Shown here piece after piece: positions 8,302 to 14,487 of a stretch of DNA of 64,000 nt. Positions within the stretch are counted from its first letter, which is position 1; each line of letters opens with the position of its first letter. The notes beneath the pieces were generated by a model. The model did no database searches. It worked only from the letters and a program-made list of their open reading frames with translations, and had not been told where the DNA came from. Source of the DNA: Tessaracoccus caeni. GTDB lineage: Bacteria; Actinomycetota; Actinomycetes; Propionibacteriales; Propionibacteriaceae. The position numbers and the translations under genes are program-made. The DNA is taken from assembly GCF_029211185.1 (NCBI RefSeq), contig NZ_JARGDO010000005.1, positions 124,001-188,000 of the forward strand. Direction: 5' to 3'.

Positions 8302-9600
8302 ATGAAAGTCCTCAAACACCCCGCAGCCCAGATCGGCGCGGCCGCCGTCCTCGGCATCGTCTTCGGCCTGATCGCCGGCGAATGGGCCGGCAACCTCAAG
8401 TTCGTCGGCGACATCTTCATCCGGCTGATCCAGATGGCGATCGTTCCCCTGGTGATGACATCGGTCATCGTCGCGACCGGCTCGATGAGCGGCTCGGGCA
8501 TGGGCAAGATGGCCTTCCACACGTTCAAGTGGATGCTCGGCTTCTCGGTGGTCGCCGCCGTCGTGGCTTGGCTGCTCAGCTCCGCCATCCAGCCGGGCGC
8601 GGGCATCGTCTTCTCCGGCGAGATCGATCCCACGCTCTCCGAGCAGGCCGGCGCGGCCACCGGCTGGCAGGACACGCTGCTCAGCTTCGTCTCCACCAAC
8701 ATCTTCTCCGCCATGTCCACGGCGACGATGGTGCCGATCATCGTCTTCTCGCTGCTGTTCGGCGTCGCCCTGAACGCGTACGTGACCTCGACGGGCAACC
8801 GGCTGGTGGTCGACGTGCTGGATCAGGTGCAGCAGGTGGTGATCACCATGATCCGGATCGTGATGCGCATCGCTCCGATCGGCATCTTCTGCCTCCTCGC
8901 GCCGCTGGCGGGCACCGTCGGTTTCGGCGTCGTGACCAGCGGGCTGGCGTACCTCGGCACCACGCTGCTCGGCGTGCTGATCGTCACTGCCCTGTTCGTC
9001 GTCGTGGTGACCCTGGTCACCCGCGTCAACCCGGCCCTGCTGCCCGGCAAGCTGGGCGACCAGACCCTGATCGCGATCACCACCACCAGCTCCGCCGTCA
9101 CCTTCCCGACGGTGTTGCGCACGGCCATCGAGAAGGTCGGCGTGAGCCAGCGCATCTCCAACTTCACGTTGTCGGTGGGCCTCACGATGGGCTCCTACGG
9201 TGCGGTGCTCAACTACATGATCGTCGTGATGTTCCTGGCGCAGACCGGCTCCGTGGAGCTGACCTTCGGCCAGATCGCGATGGGCATGGCGCTGGCGATC
9301 CTGCTCAACATGGGCACCATCACCGTACCGGGCGGCTTCCCCGTCGTCGCCATGTTCCTCGGCACCTCGCTGGGCCTGCCGCTCGAGGCCGTGGGTCTGC
9401 TGATCGCCGTCGACTGGTTCACCGGTATCTTCCGCACCTTCCTCAACGTGAACGGCGACACCTTCGTCGCGATGCTGGTCGGCAACAAGATGGGCGAGCT
9501 GGATCGCGAGGTCTACTACGGCACCAAGACCGTCGAGGCCGACGCCATCGACGTCGAGGCGATGGAGGAGCAGTTCGCCAAGGCAGACGCCGCCGACTGA
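8302..9600 (+). CDS. Dicarboxylate/amino acid:cation symporter (DAACS family)
   Basis: A 432-residue secondary transporter of the GltP/DctA family, importing glutamate, aspartate or C4-dicarboxylates with Na+ or H+ across the cytoplasmic membrane. It has about eight hydrophobic segments and two re-entrant-loop signatures: TTTSSAVTFPTVL (the serine-rich HP1 tip) and LLNMGTITVPGG in the TM7-HP2 region. GGAGG lies about 7 bases before ATG 8302. Substrate cannot be fixed from sequence, so I give no gene symbol. It stands alone: promoter in the gap upstream and the clpP pair starts 85 bp downstream behind its own operator-like repeats. Confidence 0.92.
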   Translation: MKVLKHPAAQIGAAAVLGIVFGLIAGEWAGNLKFVGDIFIRLIQMAIVPLVMTSVIVATGSMSGSGMGKMAFHTFKWMLGFSVVAAVVAWLLSSAIQPGAGIVFSGEIDPTLSEQAGAATGWQDTLLSFVSTNIFSAMSTATMVPIIVFSLLFGVALNAYVTSTGNRLVVDVLDQVQQVVITMIRIVMRIAPIGIFCLLAPLAGTVGFGVVTSGLAYLGTTLLGVLIVTALFVVVVTLVTRVNPALLPGKLGDQTLIAITTTSSAVTFPTVLRTAIEKVGVSQRISNFTLSVGLTMGSYGAVLNYMIVVMFLAQTGSVELTFGQIAMGMALAILLNMGTITVPGGFPVVAMFLGTSLGLPLEAVGLLIAVDWFTGIFRTFLNVNGDTFVAMLVGNKMGELDREVYYGTKTVEADAIDVEAMEEQFAKADAAD

Positions 9601-9613
9601 CCCTGCCACGCTC

Positions 9614-9641
9614 TTCTGCTGTCGGCAGCGCTGCTGTCGGC
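9614..9641 (+). promoter_or_regulatory. PopR-box-like palindrome and tandem repeat upstream of the clpP pair
   Basis: TTCTGCT-GTC-GGCAGCG occupies 9614-9630. It resembles the palindrome TTCTGCC-N3-GGCAGAA that I recall as the PopR site of the Streptomyces clpP3clpP4 operon: six of seven left-arm and five of seven right-arm bases match. The core CTGCTGTCGGC is repeated 15 bp downstream (9616-9626 and 9631-9641). It lies 45-72 bp before the clpP start. Assignment as the operator of the regulator encoded at 10903-11217 is inference. Confidence 0.55.
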
Positions 9642-9685
9642 GGATCGCCCTTTTGCGGGTCGAGGGGCGGGAGCAGGCTGGCGTC

Positions 9686-10297
9686 ATGAACGACAAGCCT
9701 CCTTCCGCCCTCGACGAGCAACTCGCCGGGCGTCTGCTGGAGCAGCGCGTCCTGCTGCTCGGCACGGCCTTGGACGAGACGATCGGCAATCGCATCTGCA
9801 CCGGGCTGATCCTGCTCTCCGTCGACGACCCCGCCACCGACATCTCGCTGTGGATCAACTCCCCCGGCGGCTCGGTCAGCGCGATGCTGGCCATCCGCGA
9901 CACCATGCGGGCCATCCCCAACAGAGTGCGCACGGTCAATCTGGGGCTCGCGGCCAGCGCCGGGCAGTTCCTGCTCAGCGCCGGCGAGCCCGGTCACCGC
10001 TACAGCCTCCCGCACGCCAAGGTGCTGCTGCACCAGGGGTCGGCGGGGTTCGGCGGCACGGCCGGGGACATCGCCATCCAGGCCGACGACCTGCGTCGCA
10101 CCCGCGACACCGTGCTCGGCCTGATCGCCGCCGACACCGGCCAGGACGTCGTCACGGTGGAGCGCGACTCGCGGCGCGATCGTTGGTTCGATGCCGAGGA
10201 GGCGAAGGCGTACGGCTTCCTCGACCACATCGTCGAGAGCATCGACGAGATCCGTCCACGGCCACGAGCCGGCATCGGGCTGGGGGTGGCGTCGTGA
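9686..10297 (+). CDS. clpP: ClpP-family serine protease, catalytic triad intact
   Basis: A 203-residue ClpP subunit that would assemble into the heptameric proteolytic rings served by Clp ATPases. The nucleophile motif is GLAASAGQFLL with Ser91, the histidine lies in VLLHQG (His116), and the Asp in ERDSRRDRW (about Asp161), so the triad looks complete. ATG 9686 is chosen because it begins the family-like N-terminus; a GTG start at 9653 would add 11 residues. The stop overlaps the second clpP in GTGA, implying translational coupling and a mixed-ring complex. It is probably the alternative, not the main, clpP pair. Confidence 0.93.
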   Translation: MNDKPPSALDEQLAGRLLEQRVLLLGTALDETIGNRICTGLILLSVDDPATDISLWINSPGGSVSAMLAIRDTMRAIPNRVRTVNLGLAASAGQFLLSAGEPGHRYSLPHAKVLLHQGSAGFGGTAGDIAIQADDLRRTRDTVLGLIAADTGQDVVTVERDSRRDRWFDAEEAKAYGFLDHIVESIDEIRPRPRAGIGLGVAS

Positions 10298-10893
10298 GCA
10301 GCTATCCCATCCCGTACGTCTCGACCCGCACCACCAACGGCGAGCGCACCTCCGACATCTACTCGCGCCTCCTGGCCGACCGGATCCTCTACTTGGGCAC
10401 GCCCATCGACGACGGGGTCGCCAACGCGGTGATCGCCCAGCTGATCCACCTGGAGTCGGAGAACCCCGATGCCCCGGTCCAGCTGTATCTGAATTCCCCC
10501 GGCGGATCGACGACGGCGATGCTGGCCATCTACGACGCCATGCAGTTCGTGCGACCGCGCGTCGAGACGACCTGCGTCGGCCAAGCGGTGGCCAACGCGG
10601 CCGTCTTGCTCGCGGCGGGCGCGCCGGGGCATCGGCAGATCCTGCCGCATGGGCGCGTCGTGCTGCACCAGCCGGCGGCGGAGGGCCGGGGCACCATCCC
10701 TGACCTGATCCTCGAGGCCGACGAGGTGGAGCGCACGCGCAGCCTGCTGGAGGAGGTGCTGGCGCGGCACACAGGCCACACGGCGGAGCGGATCAGGACC
10801 GACACTGACCGCGACCTCGTGCTCACGGCCCAGGGCGCCGTCGACTACGGCATCGTCGACGCCGTCCTGGCCTACCGCTCCGCGGCAGAGTGA
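10294..10893 (+). CDS. clpP: ClpP-like subunit lacking the catalytic serine
   Basis: A 199-residue ClpP homologue coupled to the preceding gene through a GTGA overlap. The fold is conserved (YLNSPGGSTTAM, PHGRVVLHQPA with His125, RTDTDRD with Asp170), but the nucleophile motif reads GQAVANAAVLL. In active actinobacterial ClpP the equivalent is GQAASAAAVLL, so Ala100 (codon GCC at 10591) stands where Ser is expected and no serine is present in the motif. It should be proteolytically inactive and act as a structural or regulatory ring partner, like ClpR subunits of cyanobacteria and plastids. That comparison is inference. Confidence 0.9.
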   Translation: MSSYPIPYVSTRTTNGERTSDIYSRLLADRILYLGTPIDDGVANAVIAQLIHLESENPDAPVQLYLNSPGGSTTAMLAIYDAMQFVRPRVETTCVGQAVANAAVLLAAGAPGHRQILPHGRVVLHQPAAEGRGTIPDLILEADEVERTRSLLEEVLARHTGHTAERIRTDTDRDLVLTAQGAVDYGIVDAVLAYRSAAE

Positions 10894-10902
10894 GCCTGAA
10901 CC

Positions 10903-11217
10903 TCAGGCAGCCAGGCAGACCGGACCGGTCCAAGCCCGGGCGCTCACCGCGGCGCTCGGGCTCGCGGTGGCGAGGCTCACCAGGTCCAGCACGGTGAGGT
11001 CGAGGGCTCCGGCCACAGCGGCCAGCACCTCCGACGAGGCGTCCTTGCGCCCGCGTTCGATCTCGGAGAGGTACTGCGGCGAGACGCCCGCCCGCCGGGC
11101 CACGTCGACCAGACGCTGCCCGTCCTCCGTTCGTCGACGGCGCAGGGCCTCGCCGACCAGTTCGCGCCATAGCGGCTCGATGTCGTCTGTATTGGTGATG
11201 GCTCGCAGCTCTCCCAT
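10903..11217 (-). CDS. PopR/ClgR-like XRE transcriptional regulator with Leu-Ala-Ala tail
   Basis: A 104-residue helix-turn-helix protein. Residues about 20-80 give an XRE domain whose recognition helix region reads SPQYLSEIERGRKDASSEVL, the signature of the ClgR/PopR activators that switch on clpP genes in Streptomyces and Corynebacterium. It converges with the clpP pair (10 bp apart), consistent with controlling it. The protein ends CLAA; C-terminal alanines are used by ClpP1P2 to degrade PopR/ClgR, so its own stability may be Clp-dependent. Start ATG at 11217 gives a short N-terminus before the HTH. Diverges from an orphan gene at 11302. Confidence 0.87.
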   Translation of the reverse strand: MGELRAITNTDDIEPLWRELVGEALRRRRTEDGQRLVDVARRAGVSPQYLSEIERGRKDASSEVLAAVAGALDLTVLDLVSLATASPSAAVSARAWTGPVCLAA

Positions 11218-11301
11218 GAATGCCACGGTAGTCGCCAGGTGGTGCACGCCGGCGTCGTTCTGCTGTGAGCAGCGTGACCCACCATCAACTACCGTGGACG
11301 C

Positions 11302-12393
11302 ATGTCTGCCACCGCCTCCGGTCTCTCGCCCGAGCAGCTCCTCGCCGGTCCGCGAGGCCGTCGAATGCTGCTGCAGTTCGCCGTCGAGTCCGAGCGGGAG
11401 ACATCTCCCGACGGTGGCGGACCGCTCGGGAGCAGCATCTTCGATGCGAGCTATCGGCTCGCCAAGCTGAACGGCCATGCCGTCGCCCGCTTCGGGTGGG
11501 GCCCCGGGGCCAATGATCCCGACCGCATTCCCGACGTCTTTCCAGGCGACGTCGCCCGAGCACTCGGAGCGGTGCCGTTGATCAAGCCGGGCATGGAGGT
11601 GCTGCGCTTCTGCCTGGCGCAGTCGGTGGATGCGGCCATGTATTGGCAGGAACCCGACGGTGACGACCTGCTCACCACAATTCCGTCCGTCCGCGAAGCC
11701 CTGGGCCGAGTGGCGGAATGGGTCGCGTCGTCGGCTTCGGCCTCCTGGTTGTCGACCCCCATCGACCGCGAAAACCAATGGGAGCTGCACTGGCACGACG
11801 CCCACAATCACGAGCCGCACTCCGCACCCGCCGTGCTGAAGGATTGGCGCGCCAACGCCACGCTCCGTGAGGCATCGGCCGACGGCGAATGCTCGGGCGC
11901 TTGGTGGTCAACGCCGCCGCATGGCCTGCCCGTGAGCTGCGGCTCGCTTCCCATTGGAGCCCCGTCGGGTCTGTGGTTCGTAGAGGACACCGTCGGCTGG
12001 AAGAAGGCGGACGCGAGGCGCGTCGAGGTGCCGTCGTCGGTGAGAATCTACGAAATCCACGGAGCGGAGGACTGGGCGCGCCTCTGCCGGAACCATCCGC
12101 TCGAGGTGACCCTCCAGAAACAGCACGACTGGCGCGAGACCACCGGACGCGCCGGTCGCTGGGTGGTGCCCGACTGGGCACGCGTCGCCGAACACTACGA
12201 CGCCGTCCGCCTCAGCTACACCGGCTACCTCTCCGCCGCCGGCGTGCCCATCCCCGTCGACGACGAGACCGCCAGCCTGATCGCCGGCTGGAACCCCGAC
12301 GCCACCTACTGGTTCACCGACATCACGCACACCGGCAACCCGGTCACCTGGCGCTGCCACGGCTCCCCCGAAGAAGGCGACTGGCGGGTGTAG
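11302..12393 (+). CDS. Uncharacterised 363-residue protein
   Basis: I do not recognise a domain. The protein is soluble by appearance, tryptophan-rich (many W in residues 120-240) and acidic, with paired Trp-His patterns such as WELHWHDAHNH. There is no signal peptide or membrane helix. It starts at ATG 11302, divergent from the PopR/ClgR-like regulator with an 84-bp gap, so a shared promoter region is possible. The toxin-antitoxin pair begins 32 bp downstream with its own operator. Codon use looks like its neighbours. Function unknown. Confidence 0.75.
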   Translation: MSATASGLSPEQLLAGPRGRRMLLQFAVESERETSPDGGGPLGSSIFDASYRLAKLNGHAVARFGWGPGANDPDRIPDVFPGDVARALGAVPLIKPGMEVLRFCLAQSVDAAMYWQEPDGDDLLTTIPSVREALGRVAEWVASSASASWLSTPIDRENQWELHWHDAHNHEPHSAPAVLKDWRANATLREASADGECSGAWWSTPPHGLPVSCGSLPIGAPSGLWFVEDTVGWKKADARRVEVPSSVRIYEIHGAEDWARLCRNHPLEVTLQKQHDWRETTGRAGRWVVPDWARVAEHYDAVRLSYTGYLSAAGVPIPVDDETASLIAGWNPDATYWFTDITHTGNPVTWRCHGSPEEGDWRV

Positions 12394-12425
12394 ATAAATT
12401 CGTCTACCAGTCGTACCCTGGGGAT
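12390..12425 (+). promoter_or_regulatory. Operator and leaderless promoter of the MazEF-like pair
   Basis: GTAGA and TCTAC arms (12390-12394 and 12403-12407) around an 8-base centre form an inverted repeat. It is followed by TACCCT at 12414-12419, a plausible -10, placing the transcription start at or next to the ATG at 12426. The antitoxin lacks a clear ribosome site, which fits a leaderless mRNA and autoregulation through the repeat. Confidence 0.45.
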
Positions 12426-12623
12426 ATGAGCACCACGACAACGATCCGCGTCACTCGCCCCGCACGCGACGCACTCAATGACCTAGCCGCCAGGCGCGGC
12501 GAGACCCTCACCGACACGATCACCCGAGCTGTCAGACTGCTCGAACAAGACGCCATCGGGCAAGAGCTCTCCGAGCCTCTGCACGACGACGAACGAGCCT
12601 GGCTCGATGCTGACGCCGGGTGA
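12426..12623 (+). CDS. Ribbon-helix-helix antitoxin (MazE-like partner)
   Basis: A 65-residue protein opening with STTTTIRVTRPARDALNDLAARRGETLTDTITRAVRLL, a typical Arc/MetJ/CopG ribbon-helix-helix DNA-binding domain, followed by a short acidic tail that would bind the toxin. It overlaps the downstream toxin gene by 17 bases, the usual tight coupling of type II modules. The likely role is to neutralise the MazF-like RNase and repress the operon from the palindrome that starts 36 bp upstream. No family name beyond RHH can be given with certainty. Confidence 0.82.
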   Translation: MSTTTTIRVTRPARDALNDLAARRGETLTDTITRAVRLLEQDAIGQELSEPLHDDERAWLDADAG

Positions 12624-12945
12624 CGTCGTCGAACTCGACCTCGGCGTTCCTTCCGGCTCCGAGGCAGGTCTCCGTCGACTTGCCATCATCATCACGGCCG
12701 CTCAGATCCTCCGCGGCGGCCCCAACGTCGTCCAGGTCGTTCCCCTGACCAGCACCATTCGCGACAGCGGCTCTGAGATCGTCGTAGAGCCAGATGTACA
12801 CAACGGCCTCACTGCCACCTCCGCGGCACAGTGCCAACACATCCGATCCGTGGCCGTGTCACGGGTGAGCGCGCACGTTGGCAACGTGGGCCCGGCCGCG
12901 CTTCAGCAGATCCGAGGCGTCGTGGCGCTCATCATCGACGCTTGA
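12607..12945 (+). CDS. MazF/PemK-family endoribonuclease toxin
   Basis: A 112-residue protein of the MazF fold: it opens TPGDVVELDLGVPSGSEAGLRR, has the strand-turn VVQVVPLTSTIRD, and ends in a helix QQIRGVVALIIDA, all in MazF order. MazF toxins cut mRNA at short specific sequences. The arginine of the usual RP start motif is replaced here, and activity cannot be judged from sequence. ATG 12607 lies inside the antitoxin gene. Hairpin 13042-13070 is the probable terminator. Confidence 0.82.
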   Translation: MLTPGDVVELDLGVPSGSEAGLRRLAIIITAAQILRGGPNVVQVVPLTSTIRDSGSEIVVEPDVHNGLTATSAAQCQHIRSVAVSRVSAHVGNVGPAALQQIRGVVALIIDA

Positions 12946-13041
12946 AAGAACAGGTCGGGATCACCGGACTCCCGAGAGGCTCGCTAGACCCCAGCACCAA
13001 CCTCCATATCTAGGCAGTGGCCGATTCTCGGCATCAGACAC

Positions 13042-13070
13042 AGGAAAATCGACCACTGGCCGATTTTCCT
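13042..13070. terminator. Hairpin between convergent mazF-like and padR genes
   Basis: AGGAAAATCG (13042-13051) and CGATTTTCCT (13061-13070) form a perfect 10-bp stem with a 9-base loop. It lies between the toxin stop (12945) and the PadR stop (13127) and can terminate both directions. A direct repeat, AGTGGCCGATT / ACTGGCCGATT, spans the same area (about 13016 and 13055). Confidence 0.55.
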
Positions 13071-13126
13071 TGATAGTCGGATGCTTCGATCACGAGTCAC
13101 CGCCCATCACTCCGGCACGCGACGAA

Positions 13127-13438
13127 CTATCGAAGACGGCTGACTGCCTCGAGGAAGTCTTGCCACTCGGTCTCGAGCGCCAGCAACTGTTCTCGTCCGG
13201 CGTCGGTCAAGGCATAGACCTTGCGAGCCGGTCCAGCGTCGCCTGGCTCCCACGAGGCGACGACGACGCCGTCGGCCTCGAGCTTCACCAGCGCCGGGTA
13301 GAGCTGGGCCCCCCTGATGGGGTTCAGGCCGGTCTCTTCGAGCGCTTGCGAGATGCCATATCCGTGGCGCGGCGCAGCGTCGAGCGTCCTCAGGATGAGC
13401 AGCGGCAGGATGGCGCGTTGCCAGGCGGCGACGTTCAC
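13127..13438 (-). CDS. PadR-family transcriptional regulator
   Basis: A 103-residue winged-helix protein. HGYGISQALEE, the wing-proximal AQLYPALVKLEADGVV and VYALTDAGREQL are the PadR/PF03551 hallmarks. GTG at 13438 overlaps the stop of the upstream membrane-protein gene in GTGA, so the two are translated together. PadR proteins usually repress their own operon; the perfect palindrome at 14457-14487 immediately upstream of the first gene is the obvious candidate site. An ATG far upstream in frame would place the N-terminus inside the neighbour and is not used here. Confidence 0.88.
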   Translation of the reverse strand: MNVAAWQRAILPLLILRTLDAAPRHGYGISQALEETGLNPIRGAQLYPALVKLEADGVVVASWEPGDAGPARKVYALTDAGREQLLALETEWQDFLEAVSRLR

Positions 13439-14451
13439 GCCGCCACCTTCCACGGACGCGATCGCCATTGGCTGATCACCGTTGCAGCGAAGAGCAGCAC
13501 AGCGCTCCCGAAGATCGCGATGCGCCACCAGGTCCAACTTCGGCCGTCGTCGGGAAGCGCTGCGATCGCGATGAGCATTGGCATGATGGCCTGCGCGACG
13601 CTGCCCCACCGCCACCGTCGACCCTTCGCGCTGCGATCATGGGTGGCCAGCTGGCGGGCGAAGCCGATGGGATGGCCGCATTCGTCGTACAGGCTCGTTG
13701 CCCCGGCCTCCGACATCATCTGACGCACCTCTAGTTCCTGCTCCCGGATGCGCGAGCGAGACACCCCCTTCAGCACGAGAGCACCACGAAACCGGCGCAG
13801 CCACACGGCGTCGTCCCACTGGGTCTGCGGCGGGGACTCAGGGATCCGACGTGCGACGAGGAGCGCCACTATTCCCGGCAGCAGCATGGCTGCCGCAAAC
13901 AGCAGCACCGGCACATCCCTCACGAGCGGCTCCGCACCCGAGTGGGTCGCAACGATCACCACCGCCGACACGAAGCACGCGAGCCCGAGCAGCAACGAGA
14001 CGAGCATCGCCAACGGCCGGGCCGCCTCATAAAACAGCCGCGTAAAGGTGACCCCGGTCGCAAAGGTCAAGAAACCGATCGCCATCGCCACCAGTCCCGG
14101 GCGCAGGTCGGCTCTCCACCCCTCATCGATGAGCAGGGAGATGGGCGGGAGCAGGGCGACCAAGATCAGACTGCTCGCAAGCCCTGTCAGCATGCCCCGC
14201 CACCCCGCAGCACCAGCAGCACGCAGTTCCTCGTCTACCGTTGACAGATCCTCAACGTCCGAGGCCGCGACCACCCAGGGCTCACCGAAGACGACGTAAG
14301 CCGGCTCGCCGGCCTCAAGCACGGCGACGCGCAGCTCTTCGACCCTGGCCCGGATCGCCTCCTCCGGGACCGCCGGCTGGGAGACATGCCACAGGTACGC
14401 GAACAACCAGGCATCGTCACGCTCCGGCCACTCTTCTTCGTCAGACACCAC
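13435..14451 (-). CDS. Multi-pass membrane protein paired with PadR
   Basis: A 338-residue protein with a soluble acidic N-terminus of about 85 residues and seven or so hydrophobic segments: roughly residues 85-110, 117-140, 145-168, 180-200 and two or three near the C-terminus. The stretch LRRFRGALVLKGVSRSRIREQELEVRQMMSEAG looks like the helical permease-associated domain found in PadR-linked membrane proteins, and a related segment occurs near the N-terminus, suggesting a duplicated layout. GTG at 14451 or 14448 are both possible starts. Function unknown; an envelope-stress or drug-response role would be guesswork. Confidence 0.78.
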   Translation of the reverse strand: MVSDEEEWPERDDAWLFAYLWHVSQPAVPEEAIRARVEELRVAVLEAGEPAYVVFGEPWVVAASDVEDLSTVDEELRAAGAAGWRGMLTGLASSLILVALLPPISLLIDEGWRADLRPGLVAMAIGFLTFATGVTFTRLFYEAARPLAMLVSLLLGLACFVSAVVIVATHSGAEPLVRDVPVLLFAAAMLLPGIVALLVARRIPESPPQTQWDDAVWLRRFRGALVLKGVSRSRIREQELEVRQMMSEAGATSLYDECGHPIGFARQLATHDRSAKGRRWRWGSVAQAIMPMLIAIAALPDDGRSWTWWRIAIFGSAVLLFAATVISQWRSRPWKVAA

Positions 14452-14456
14452 AGCCG

Positions 14457-14487
14457 CCTATCTAGGTACTATTTATACCTAGATAGG
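14457..14487 (-). promoter_or_regulatory. Perfect 31-bp palindrome covering the -10 of the PadR operon
   Basis: Twelve-base arms CCTATCTAGGTA and TACCTAGATAGG surround CTATTTA. Read on the minus strand, TATAAA sits in the centre and would serve as the -10, about 18 bases before the GTG start at 14451. A repressor on this site would block the polymerase directly. The palindrome also touches the stop codon of the S9 peptidase at 14488, so it may end that transcript too. Confidence 0.6.

Noticed and set aside
9644-9656. CGC-N6-GCG near the clpP start as a classical ClgR site
   Set aside because: The spacer does not fit the remembered consensus well, and the PopR-like palindrome beside it is a much better match.
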